DNA of 64,000 nt from Coleophoma eucalyptorum. Taxonomy: Eukaryota; Ascomycota; Leotiomycetes; Helotiales; Dermateaceae. The stretch's first letter is position 1, and each line of letters starts with the position of its first letter. The stretch covers positions 2,617,909 to 2,681,908 of the forward strand of contig JALRME010000001.1 in assembly GCA_026120035.1 (NCBI GenBank), written 5' to 3'. Under the pieces are notes generated by a model. The model did no database searches. It was not told where the DNA came from and worked only from the letters and a program-made list of their open reading frames with translations. Both the position numbers and the translations under genes were made by a program. Shown in pieces: positions 24,669 through 35,868 of the stretch.

Positions 24669-25790
24669 ATGCAGAGCGCCAAAGCAGCTGTTTCTGACTT
24701 CCTGTCTAAGGATGGAAAACACGACACCACGGTCCATGAGACTGTAACCCCGGCAATTACCAATGAACATGTTTCTCAGGTTCAGCACAACGAAGTACAA
24801 ACGGTAGTCGATAAGGAAGTTCATCAAGACCTCTATCATACCACCATCCAGCCCATTAAAGATCGTGAGGTCCTCCCCGAGCATAACTCTCATAACCTAG
24901 CTGCTGTGGAACACCGTGACATCAAACATGGGGATGATTCACACGTCAGGGAGCGACTTGCTGCTGAGCAGGGTCAGTTTAAAAATACAGAGGAGGTGGG
25001 AGAAACGCAGCACTCATCATCAATTGTACCGTCAGTTGCGGCTGAGCATGTCCACCATCGTAAGTGCACGGCATTGAACTCATTGCCGGGTACTTAGCTG
25101 ACATATTTAGATATCCACGAGGTTATTCAACCAGTTGTTCAAAAAGAAACCGTTCAACCATCCATCATCCATACCACAATTCCAATCCATGAAGTCCATA
25201 ATAATGAAGCTAAATTCGAGAAGAAGACAGACCTACCTACTATGTCTATGGAAGAGTTCGAGAAGGGTGGTGTCTCTGTACATACGACTCAGCGACGAAA
25301 AGACACTTTCGAAGGCAAGCCGGAGGGTCTGGGTGAACTTGTCAACCCAAAGAATAACCTAGGTACAATCGGTGGGCCTGGGGCTGACGGCACTACCTCC
25401 ATGACTGGGGATCTGGACCCGAAAGTAGGTCCCAATAGAGGAAGTGTGCCTGCTACCAGCGCCCAGGACCATGTTGCCGTTCGCAACAAGATAGACACTG
25501 GCCGCTCTTGTCGTCAGAACGAAAGATCCACGATAGCCACTAACGACACTGCTGGGTTTGCTGACACATCAACTCGAGGAGCAGCATCAGAAACAAATCC
25601 TAGAAGCCCTGCGTACAGCACAATCCCCGCTTCTCGTTCCACAGCCTCCAAACTTGATGTCAGAGTTGACGGGGTTGATAACCGTTCTGTACATATCATC
25701 CCACGTTCAGAGGCTACTCGCGCAGAAGAAAGTGAAACGACTTCCGAGAAACCTGGGTTGTTGGCGAAGATTAAGAATGCTTTGCACTAA
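24669..25790 (+). CDS. Histidine-rich hydrophilic protein of fungal allergen type
   Basis: Exons 24669-25059 and 25111-25790 give 356 aa with no signal peptide or membrane helix. The N-terminal half carries degenerate repeats pairing His with beta-branched residues and Pro: VHETVTPAITNEHV, YHTTIQPIKDREV, IHEVIQPVVQKETV, IHTTIPIHEV. The middle has FEKGGV and a Gly/Asp-rich segment (NNLGTIGGPGADGTTSM); the C-terminus is disordered and Ser/Thr-rich, ending GLLAKIKNALH. Proteins with this His/Pro pattern are commonly labelled allergen in ascomycete genomes; the cellular role is unknown, and the hydrophilic, disordered character resembles stress-protective hydrophilins (inference). Confidence 0.85.
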
Positions 25791-26374
25791 GTCAACCGAA
25801 CTTCAGGCGATGATTTTGTGGTCCCTTCTGAGTTGTCTTTCAAATTATGGTAACTATGAGATGCTGTAGCATGTTTTTCATATTGTTGATAAATACAACC
25901 ATTTCATTCAAAATTTAGCAATGCAAACTTTGTTGAGTGTATAATGTAAGAAATGGCTGTCGCAAAAATATAGATCCATAAAAAGAGAGAATTCTTGGCT
26001 CCTTCGCTTGCAATGGGAAATGGCGGCCTTTCTAATGAAATAGAAATAGGCTTGTCAGCGTAGTAGTGAAAGAATGATGGTTTTGATTGTATGTTTACAA
26101 TTGTGCACAATTATGAAAGTGTAAACAAACAAATAAATACGGTAGTCTTCGGTCTCTGTCGGATCATCGTTTACCCTGTGGGGGAATTTCTCGCTTGGCC
26201 GACACGTCTTGAGAAACGCGGTCCAGCTTCAGACTTCCGCGATAATCTAACTTCCCCATTGTTATACCGCGATCATTTCTTTTTCCTTACTACATATCCT
26301 CACCTCTTCCTTCTCTGCAAGGAATTACGTTCCCCATTACATACTATCGGATTATGCATTAAGTCACTTATACA
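25791..26374. other. Intergenic region
   Basis: 584 bp between two plus-strand genes. It is AT-rich, holds the 3' UTR of the first and promoter of the second, and shows no further feature. Confidence 0.5.
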
Positions 26375-28372
26375 ATGAGTAACGCGTCATCACCACCAGC
26401 GCTGCCCGCTGCAACTGGCGATGTTCATCCAGTTTCCAGTCCGAGTGGAGGAGAAACAGATACTTCACTGGGACTTTCTACAGCGCCGGACGCGACGAAC
26501 TCAAGCAGCGGAGAACGAAAACCAGACAACAAGCAGAAGAGAAAACGGACGAGGTGATTTATATTCCAATACTTCCTACCATACTCTTGCCTTTGACATC
26601 CTTCCTCAGCACATCACCAATTGCATGTCTTACAACTTGAAACCTTTGCTAACAAGTCCTGTTATGTGCAGTCCCGAAGACCAACTTGTCCTAGAAGCAT
26701 TCTATAAACAAAACCCAAAGCCAAACAAGGCAGCGCGTGCGGAAATACTTAAGGACGTGAAGGGCATGAACGAGAAAGAGATCCAGGTATGCCCGATGCG
26801 CTGCAGAAGCATAAGACGCGTCCATATACCGGTTCAAAGGTTAATTGATATATAGATATGGTTTCAAAATAGGCGTCAAATACACCGAAGAAAGCAACAA
26901 CCGCTTTTACCTCACGAATTGGCAGCATTTGGTCTGGGAAGTGTACCATCTGTGTCCTCGGACCCAATTACCAGTCTCGGTAGCAGTCAAGGCACGGAAC
27001 CTCGCTCAACAAGTCCACCACGCGACCGTTCTAGCAGCCAGGGAAGCTATGGGAGCATTGAGGAGATACACTTACCACAAAGTCAAGACGTAGCGACAGG
27101 TGGCACAGGATTACGGCTAGCACCCATGGAGTCAGAAAGTGACAAGCAGTCTCAACTGCCACAGGCAACCGATTCCAAGGAGCAGTCGCCTTCTGATTCA
27201 CAGATAAGTGATACCGTCACTGCAGCACAAAGTGTAACACAGTCGTTCACTTCCACTCCTGGATATCTCGCAAATCGCTGGAACGCTGTTAACAATTCAT
27301 TTTCAACACCAACTTCATCGGCCTTCCTCCCTTTTGCAACACCAAGCGTGTAAGTAATTGAGATAATCTAGTACTTTTGAAACATACTAAAGACATGCAC
27401 AGCTCTTTCCCGGGCCAACCTCTATCTTGCCCTGAGCGCATAGGCAGTCTCTCTTTCAGCACACCACCCTCGTCTCAGACACCATCATCTCAGATCCGCT
27501 TGTCAATGTCTTTGGACGGCAAAGCTGAAATTGTTTCTCTCGATGCCTCGCCTCCTCGTGCACACACCCCCCGGCCGTCCTCGTCCGGTTCACTTATGCT
27601 ACGAAGACGATCAGGGCTTCGACGGAGCTACAGTGCACTACCATTCACCCCACTACCTCCGAAGTCCTCGCCTAGCACCTTTGCGACACCCCGCCTACCT
27701 ACGGGTCGGTCGCGTGATGCTCGTACCTGGGAATTTTGTTGCGATGGTGATGCTCGCGATGAGTTGACCACACAAGCTGTAAATGAGTCCAGTGGATCAG
27801 CAGTGGCGGCAATCAGCTTGTTAAGATCTACAAGCAATTCTGCTCTCAAGAATAACTCCAACAAGCGCAATACTCCAACTGCCAAGCAAGCTTCTAATCC
27901 TCAAGGTAAGAAGCCAAAGCTTGGAAGAGCAATGTCAAGTTTGGCCAGATTACAAAGCACTACAAACGATCCTCAGGCCAAGGGAAAGGGTAAGGACGGG
28001 AATCTTGTGCATTCACCGGGTGACTCGGACAAGGAGAATTGGTCACCCACCGAGTTCGGTGAAGCTCCTCATCCTCGTCGTCGCCGCCCGCTACCATCAG
28101 GCCGACAAAAGCAAGGCCATGCTAAGCGTACTCTTGGTGATAACCATAATATTCCAAGCCAAGCAATCAAGTTCGGTGTTCCTCTTAACAAGAACAAGCG
28201 GCGCAAGTCAGCACACAAGGATTCAGAAATATTTGAGGATGAAGAAAATCATAGTCAAGATGTTGGCGAAGAAGTTCAGAAGTTCATGAGTGGCGAAATC
28301 AGTCCAAGCAAGAAAGGTGATCTTGACTGCGTTCAAGGTCTTCTTTCTCTTTCTCAAGGCAACTGGCGATGA
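26375..28372 (+). CDS. Homeobox transcription factor (Yox1/Yhp1-like)
   Basis: Exons 26375-26553, 26672-26786, 26856-27349 and 27403-28372 give 585 aa. The homeodomain (about residues 52-118) starts with a basic arm KQKRKRTR, continues through DQLVLEAFYKQNPKPNK, and has recognition helix IQIWFQNRRQIHRRK. The intron between EIQ and IWFQNRR splits helix 3. The remainder is long, Ser/Pro/Thr-rich and disordered with TP sites suited to proline-directed kinases, and includes a DSDKENWSPTEF block. A single homeodomain in a long disordered protein resembles yeast Yox1/Yhp1 repressors of the M/G1 programme; orthology is inferred. Confidence 0.93.
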
Positions 28373-30886
28373 CACGATATGAGATAAAAATATGTTAAAG
28401 TCTGTTTGTCGAGTTTGGAAGCGTTACAAGGGAAGCTCAAGGGTGATTGTTTTGTACAGGTACTGTTCTAGCGTTGCTGGGATGAAGTAAAAGGTCCAGC
28501 AGATATGCTGCTTAAAAGAATCTGGTTTGAGGTTTAAAGGCGTAGGACTGGTCATTCATGAAATGGTGCATGGAGTTTACAATCCTATACGGGTTTAATC
28601 TGACAGTTAGAAGTCTAGATTGCATGCTTCTTCATTTTATAGCAAAGATAATTAAATCTAAGATAATGCACAAAAAAGAAAGGAAGTCCTGGGATAGGTC
28701 TCTAGGGTGATACTGTATTTGAGCGCATGTCGGCTGCATTGTATGCTGCATTGCTCCTTTAAATTAAGCGAGCATGGCATCATAACAATCAAGGCGATTT
28801 ACTTAATAAATTACTCTTCTAAGACTTCAACCTTATAGAACATGAGAGTATAGTTAATGCTCGGTATTGCTAGATCAATATGTACAATGTCTCTAGACCA
28901 TAAGAGGCACTAGTGACAGACGTGACAGCAATGAACAAGAAGAACTAGTTGGTTACAGCAGCTTGAACTTACTGATCAAGATAGGTATGTAAACAAACAT
29001 CAAGTTGTCAAATTCTTACCATGAACGTAATCTATAAATAAAGTGAAATATCCCACATAAAATCGCGTAGCATTTCCCGGTTACCTTGCCTACAAAGTTA
29101 ATAACCGAAGTAAAACAAAGGTTTGAAATACGACGAGAAGGTGAAGCAAGTTTAAGGTCACTCACTATCTTTGACCTCTAGACCTGTGCCTGGGTCATGC
29201 CTTGTTATAAATATATATGCCTTACCAATTCCCTACTCAAATCGCCGTATTGTATTCAGTCACTGAATTACAATATATGAATAGCAGCTGCAGCAATTCA
29301 CAGCAGGGCTCGCAAGGAGGTGGCTATAACAAGGACGCTGGTCCCCTTGATATCATTCATCCTGAAGTGGTCTACTTAGTAGAAATTTTTGAATTGATGG
29401 CAGATGCCAAGCAGCGCAAAGAACGTATTGCATCCCTAGGAATCGATCTGTAACTCGATTAGGGTCGACCTTAGTATAATGGTTCCGCGCTTCTCAAGGA
29501 GCAAATGCCTAAACTTGATACTGAAGAGAATGTCAAGAGTAGTCGAAGGCTGGTACTTGCTAAGCAGCAAGGGGATGGCGATTCGAGATTCGCGGCTACA
29601 TGCACAGAGACGGTCCATCTACAAACTGGATCGATGAAATTGCTAGAGTTGAATACGAGAGCGCATAGTTGGTAAATAATTGATACTACACTTTAAAACC
29701 AGGCCCCAAATGTTGAGGATCAGTAGCAATATTAATGTCAGGAGCAATGTGTGCAATTTTGTGGACTTCTCTGCAGGAAAGCACAAATTGGAATTCGAAC
29801 AGTATCCAAGCTGGGCCATGAGCGAAGACTGGAAGAGGATATAGAGGTAAATGAAGACTAGGAGATCGATGACATTATTTGCATATTTCAACGAGGCTCC
29901 AATTTTACCGTAGATCTGAAAAGCTTAGAACATGCTGGGCTGTTTGTAAGAGAAATCGAGGCCCATGTACCTTCTGGTCCAAAACGTCCTTAACATCTTT
30001 CTAGATGTTGACATACATCAATAAGTGTAATTCGAATCGGCTTGACAAAACGACAGGCGAATGCTTGAACCCAGGCGCTAAAAATCAATCATTAGGCTTT
30101 ACGCAAAGGTTGAGGCATTTTTCACTTTAGCAAAGACGATTGAGGACATAGGCAGTAAAGTGATATATTTGATGGTACATAATAATCCCGGTCAAAATAC
30201 AGGGCCATGATGGTAGCGAAGTATTTATATGCACACCTCCCACTCCTGAAGTATAAAAGCATAACTATCCAGATATCCTAAAACTTTTATGCTGTCAGCT
30301 GAAATGTTCGCCAATTGCAGGGTTGAAAATGAGAGAGGATTCGAGATGTTTATCAGAAGTCCAGTGAGATCATCGCGCCCGAGAGCACTAAATCAAGAGG
30401 TACCAGAAAATAGTAAAAAAATTGTGTATCATCATTGTGATCTCGAGGAAGGTGGTGAACTGGGATTGAAATACTCACAAATGAGAGGTCGAAGGGACTA
30501 TGATACGATATCCAGGTTACAGAGTTGTATCATATCCCTTCGAGTTGCCATCGTCATTGATTCATCTTTGCAACTGTGGTTACAGTCGTAGATGATGGAT
30601 GTGTTGCGGTCCTGATCAAAGGAATGAGGGTGGAGAGTTTGAAGAAGAACAGAAGAGATTGAAATTTTGATGCAAGCTCGATACCATATTTGTACTAGCT
30701 TAAGATGTCTGCGCGCTAGAGGTTAAGCGAAAAGGACGACACACCGAGCAAATATGGAAAATAATAGCCTGACGAGAACTTCAAACCTCGCGACAAATTC
30801 TCGATTGACCGGCATCGACTCGCCATCTCACCCAACGATCTCCTCAACCTCGTCAATCTTCGTCGAAACCACCCACATCTATCAAA
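28373..30886. other. 2.5-kb AT-rich region with relic exons
   Basis: Between the homeobox gene and RPS13. The minus strand from about 30387 to 29643 contains relic exons (separate entry). A 58-codon plus-strand ATG frame ending at 29453 contains DIIHPEVVYLVEIFELMADA, which looks protein-like but is too short to call. The last 200 bp are the RPS13 promoter and leader. Confidence 0.45.
29643..30387 (-). pseudogene. Relic exons of an unidentified gene
   Basis: Three protein-like blocks lie in order on the minus strand. Block 1 (30387-30237) reads through RDDLTGLLINISNPLSF and ADSIKVLGYLDSYAFILQEW to a GTGTGC donor. Block 2 (about 30078-29971) reads PGFKHSPVVLSSRFELHLLM, then has a TAG at 30003-30001, then KDVKDVLDQK ending at a GTACAT donor. 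After a 56-nt intron ending TTTTCAG, block 3 (29914-29643) reads IYGKIGASLKYANNVIDLL and continues with hydrophobic segments to a stop. The join from block 2 to 3 keeps frame; the join from 1 to 2 does not close cleanly. The internal stop and frame problem suggest decay. Family not recognised. Confidence 0.45.
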
Positions 30887-31572
30887 ATGGGACGCATGCA
30901 CTCTAACGGCAAGGGCATTTCTGCCTCCGCCCTCCCATACTCCCGCACTCCTCCTGCCTGGTTGAAGACCACCCCAGAGCAGGTTGTTGAGCAAATCTGC
31001 AAGCTCGCAAAGAAGGGTGCCACCCCATCCCAAATCGGTGTTGTCCTCAGAGACTCCCACGGAGTTGCCCAGGTCAAGGTTGTCACTGGTAAGACTTCTC
31101 GCAAACTCGTATTCTCGAGCTTATCACTAACAATTTATTCCAGGTAACAAGATTCTCCGAATCCTTAAGTCCAACGGTACGATTTGCCCAACATGATTCT
31201 CCAACTGCCATTTCTGGATCCCACCCAGGAATGTGTATTTTGGGAATCACAATAAAATTGCCTCTGCTTGGTCTTAGACTGACGGAGTGAAATGATAGGA
31301 CTTGCCCCAGAAATCCCAGAGGATCTCTACATGTTGATCAAGAAGGTATGGTATTCCCTTCATATATGTGCGCTAATATGCTGACGAATCTTTACCAGGC
31401 TGTTGCCGTCCGCAAGCACCTCGAGCGCAACCGCAAGGACAAGGACTCCAAGTTCCGTCTTATTCTTATCGAGTCCCGTATCCACCGTCTCTCCCGCTAC
31501 TACAAGACCGTCGGCGTTCTCCCACCAACCTGGAGATACGAGTCTGCCACTGCCAGCACCTTGGTCGCATAA
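30887..31572 (+). CDS. rps13: 40S ribosomal protein S13 (uS15)
   Basis: Structural protein of the small ribosomal subunit. Exons 30887-31088, 31144-31176, 31299-31345 and 31399-31572 give 151 aa, identical in length to the mammalian protein. It starts [18 protein letters not shown] and has the family features [30 protein letters not shown], and the C-terminal basic helices [17 protein letters not shown] and [12 protein letters not shown]. The second exon is only 33 nt, and intron 2 (31177-31298, 122 nt) is about twice the local norm. Confidence 0.98.
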
Positions 31573-31863
31573 GCGTGGAAAAAGAGGTTATGATGGAAAC
31601 GTGCTTTGGCTTGGAGTTGGGGTGTGGGACAATTGCATTAGGGCTGATCTACTACGGTAGACTCGCGGTATCATAGGAACTGCATAAAATCAGATCTCAA
31701 AACACATCCATAAAGTCACTTCGCACCAGATTCCTTATGCACTTTTCTGACCCTCCATTACTGAATACTCCTAACTCCCTAGCCCTTTTTGTTATGACGC
31801 CCTGATCATGCTTGAAATGTAGATTCCCACAGGCAGCTTCTGGAGAAGTAGGTGCATTACATT

Positions 31864-32482
31864 TCAATTGCTCTCCAGCTCCCTCGATTTTTGTAAAAGA
31901 AATTCCCCCAGAACTCGGAGTGGATCCTCGGGCCTGCACAAATCGTTAGCCGTTATCTAACCTCCATGCGCGGTTAAGGTACGCACTCTTCCTTCGCCAA
32001 TTGTTTCATGCCTTCAAGAAGAACGGGCACTACTGTGGAATTCAGGTATCTTCGAGGCGTTGCGCCATGTGCGACAGGTACTGTTGGGAGTACAGGAGCG
32101 TCGGGGACTTGAGAAGTAGCTCTGGGTGTTCCATCACCATTGCTAGCGCGGCTGGGGGTGCCATTGCGTGGAGGAGGAAGAGGGCTCAGTCCATTGCTGT
32201 GGCCATTGACGATAGCATGAACAGCAGGAGACTATGAAGCAGGTAAGTATGTGAGCATTTGACCCACCGCCGGTGGCTTACAGCTTGAGGCTCAGGACTG
32301 CCATTGGTCATAACAACATCTGGTGTTGATTCTGCTACAGTCGGTATAGTTGGAGGTGCCGATGTGGTTGGTGGTGGTGTCTCTGCAAGACCTTCTTGCA
32401 TCGCAACTTGAAAAGCATGGGCTGCAGCTGTCATAGATTCTGTAGGAACATCTCCACCTTCCGGTGCAGTTTCATTCGACAT
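31864..32482 (-). CDS. COMPASS subunit Sdc1 (Dpy-30 motif)
   Basis: Minus-strand exons 32482-32282, 32231-31987 and 31933-31864 encode 171 aa (yeast Sdc1 is 175). The N-terminal two thirds are Pro/Thr/Ser-rich and disordered. The C-terminal Dpy-30 motif is split by the last intron: YLNSTVVPVLLEGMKQLAKE then PEDPLRVLGEFLLQKSREL, ending with the stop. This X-type four-helix motif dimerises and docks on Ash2/Bre2 in the histone H3-K4 methyltransferase complex. The gene is missed by simple frame scanning because the second and third coding segments lie in frames without their own ATG. It diverges from FAN1. Confidence 0.92.
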
Positions 32483-32814
32483 TTTGGAAGCTGCCTTCTG
32501 ATCGCAAGTGGGATTCGAGAGGATTTGGCATCTTCGATTTGTTTAGGACGGCTCAAGAACGAAATACTTTATCGTGTATCTATCATTTAACTGGAGTATT
32601 TAGATAACCGATTTTTGATCGTGTACGCCCAACTCCAACTATGGATATCCTTTGTGGCTTGATAAACTTTAAACTTGTTTTCTGAGCTCACGCCATCACG
32701 TGCTGTCGCGATCAGACGGATCATTTTAGACGCGACTGGATGCGTCATTACTACCCTCCATTGCACGCATTGCAGTAAAATCCAGTGCATGACCAGGCCT
32801 TAAAGCAATGCAGC
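32483..32814. promoter_or_regulatory. Divergent promoter region, Sdc1 / FAN1
   Basis: 332 bp between divergent start codons, so the two genes share or abut promoters. No specific site is named. Confidence 0.45.
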
Positions 32815-35534
32815 ATGGTGCTCAGGGATAGCGTAAATGATTACCACAGCGCCATGTTTGGTCGAAGAATCCCACATCCTGCGTCTACAAACTACAATGA
32901 CGACGCCACCCGTCCAGCAAAACGGCTTAAGACAGTGGAGAGTACAGATGGGGAGGATTCGATATCAGAGCAAGTTTCGGACGACGATAATATACCAGAA
33001 ATTGGAAATCGTTTCCGTGACGAGATTCCTGACTCAGAGGCCGAGTCTGAACCAGAAGATGGTCCGGCTGTTGCAGCGAGACCTACAGAACTTGAAAGTG
33101 CTCTGGCCCCGGTGAATACTGATAAAGAAGCCATTGCTGAGTACGAGGCTATGCGAGCTAGTGAGCAGTATGTACCAGAAGGTTTACACGACCGACTCAA
33201 TCGGAGGAAATGGATTAAAGGCAAAAGCTCTATTTATGTTGATGCCTTCAACCTGGCTCTTGAGACAGTCCTGGAAGAGGAAGCTCATCTATTTGATGAG
33301 AAGGAAACAGAAGTCTTTACACAATGGCGAAAATTGGAGTATGAGGCTCAATATTTGTAAGTTTTCTACAATAAACCCCTCTAGTCCTTGGACTACTTCT
33401 CTCTGCGACCATGCTTGCTTCCTAATTTCTTGGAAAATTTGTAACCTAACCAGATTTACCTTTGAATCTTTTATTCGACTAATGAATTGTCAGATATGTT
33501 CGACTTTTTCTTAGAAAAACATCGGTTTGGCATCGCATAAATCGTCTTGGCTATTACAGCGACATTTCTGATCTTTCTGCGGCTGTGAATACACTGCAGA
33601 TGAGCAGAGGACTTCCGCCTTCGACAGCAGAGCTTCAGGAGCATCCTGCAGAGATTGCACCACCAGAGGGCACAACTCTTGAATCATCGTTTTCCTTTGC
33701 AGACTCATCGGATGAAAATATCACAACTCTAGAAGAAGCATCGTCTCTACTGAACTTAGAGGAGCTTAAGGCGATATCGAAGGAGGCCAAAGTCCAAGGG
33801 AAGAATAAATCTGAGCTCTTGAAAGCACTCCGAAAAATGAGTCAACGGCAAAGTGGGTTAGGCTGGGTTGGCCTAAAAAGATCAGACAGCGAGCAGACCA
33901 TTGCATCAGATTCTGGACCTGAAAACGACTCAAGTGAAGTTGTAGATGATGGCCTTGAGGAAAAGACCAGGGACAAGCATTTCCTCCGAAAGATTCTTTC
34001 GAGCACTGAGCCCTGTGTTCGACTCTCATTGCCTGCCTTGAGGCTGTTTGAAAGAGTGCATCTTGTGTTTTACAGATCAACAGAGTGGACGGATAAGTCC
34101 TTGACGACTATAATTCTAGCCAGAATTTCTCGTCGAAACTTTCCCCAGTACATAGTTTCTAGGTCTGCAAATATTTTTCCTTCTAGATCAGAGCTTTTGG
34201 AATTTGAAGCGGCTCTCCGAACACAGTTCCGAGTTGATAGTATACTAGAGTTCAATGGCAATGCAGCAAAGGATGGCCTCCAGGCTGTGTTAGATATATT
34301 CTATGAAGTCTACCCTAGGTGGAAAGTTCTGCTGAAGGAAGAGCAAAGAAAAGAAGACAGGGTATATGAGAGTGGTGAGGGAGCTTACCTAAGGAGATTT
34401 TCACCAGCATGGGTATACACGAGAATAATCCATAAAGGAACATACGTTCTTGGTCGATTAAAACTGCATGAACAGGAACATGCTATTACAAGCGAGCTTC
34501 TGGATCAGCATTTATTCCATGCAGCTCGGAGAGGTGCATGGTATCAACGGAAGGCGTTGCTGGAGGAACACTATATGTTCGCTCTTCAACCACCTCTAGG
34601 AAAATTGGATATTGATCAGCAAAAAAAGTATTGGAAGAGGATATCACTGCAAACCTGTGAGCAGGGCCTGCAAGATAAAGACTGCCATGTCATTTATCAC
34701 TACGATTTGCAAAAGAGAATCAAGAAAATCGAGAAGAACATCAAAATCCCAAAGCGAGAACAGCACGACTTTGGCCACGTCCTACTCACTAAAGCAATTG
34801 AGATAACAGTTAAAGGCGTCCTTATTAAGAAAGAATATCCTCCATCTAAGCGGCGGCCAAGCCAGCCAGAAGAGAAGCTTCGGAGTACCAAGACGATATG
34901 GGTTGATGAGTACGAGGGAGGAGGCGACTGTAGCGTCGAAGAAATGTGTCTATCGTGGTACCGTACTCAGGGCTGGAAGGGCTACCACGCGGAAGGAGGC
35001 ATCATTCGAACCTTATTCGCCTATCTCTTCAGCGATGTCCTATTCACGTACCTCCCAAATGTCTTCCAGACAGCCTATCAAACTTGCCCATTAGATCTCC
35101 ACACAGATGCATTTTTCCCTTCCCGAGCGTCGGAGATCATCCACCGCCTCGTCGCCATTGAGAATGGCCAAGCCGAGCGCATTATCCTTGAAGTCAACGA
35201 ACGTGAGCGAGAGAACAAGACCTGTATCATTGGACTCAACTGGGACTTTGAGATCTCCGATCTACTGGAGGTAACGGCCTGTTTCGATGGTGCTGCTCTA
35301 GCAACTATCTGTAAGGTCATGGCACAGGAATATCGTGTCCGTGGAGGTGGAATCCCAGATCTGTTTCTTTGGGATCCAGTCAAAAAGGTCGTCATGTTCT
35401 CGGAGGTCAAGAGTGAGAATGATCGTCTTAGTGATACGCAGAGACTCTGGATTCATGTCTTAGCTGCGGCAGGAATTAGGGTTGAGCTGTGTCATGCTGT
35501 AGCCAGGGAAGTGAGAGTTGTGCAGGTTGAATAA
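32815..35534 (+). CDS. FAN1-type structure-specific nuclease (VRR-NUC)
   Basis: Repairs DNA interstrand crosslinks; FAN1 cleaves 5' flaps stepwise. Exons 32815-33356 and 33494-35534 give 860 aa. The N-terminus is acidic and disordered. A winged-helix/SAP-like segment contains LNLEELKAISKEAKVQGKNK, followed by a TPR-like helical region (YLRRFSPAWVYTRIIHKGTY and onward). The C-terminal VRR-NUC domain shows the PD-(D/E)XK residues in GGGIPDLFLW (from about 798) and FSEVKSENDRLSDTQRLW. An upstream acidic site is present in SRASEIIHRL and WDFEISDLLE. No UBZ finger is seen, as usual in fungi. A start at the ATG at 32854 is a plausible alternative with a better context. Confidence 0.94.
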
Positions 35535-35868
35535 GAGCACAAATATGCAAGCACTACCAATGGTTGAGAACTTTGAAAACAAGTCTTGATTCCGACTTCA
35601 CCATTGAGAATGCTTTATAAGTATGCTAGTTGTGTTGGGACGCCTCACATCTGACCTATACCCTATCCAAACATAATATATGAACCCCTCTGCATGAAAT
35701 ATGGCGCTTGTCGGTTGCAGAGAATCACCACTATATTACATCCAGTTAACTAAAATGGGTATGCTTAAACCCTTATTCTTTGAGGCATGCTCTAAATATC
35801 ACAATCTTTTAGCGTGCAGACCAATGATCAAAAGCTGGTATCATTTCATTTATTCCCTTATAGGACTT
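35535..35868. other. Convergent intergenic region
   Basis: 334 bp between the FAN1 and PTPA stop codons; presumably both 3' UTRs. Nothing else seen. Confidence 0.5.

Noticed and set aside
31177..31298. Possible C/D snoRNA in the long RPS13 intron (vertebrate RPS13 introns host U14)
   Set aside because: Only an imperfect C-like box (31193) and a CTGA (31279) are seen; no closing stem and no clear U14 guide.
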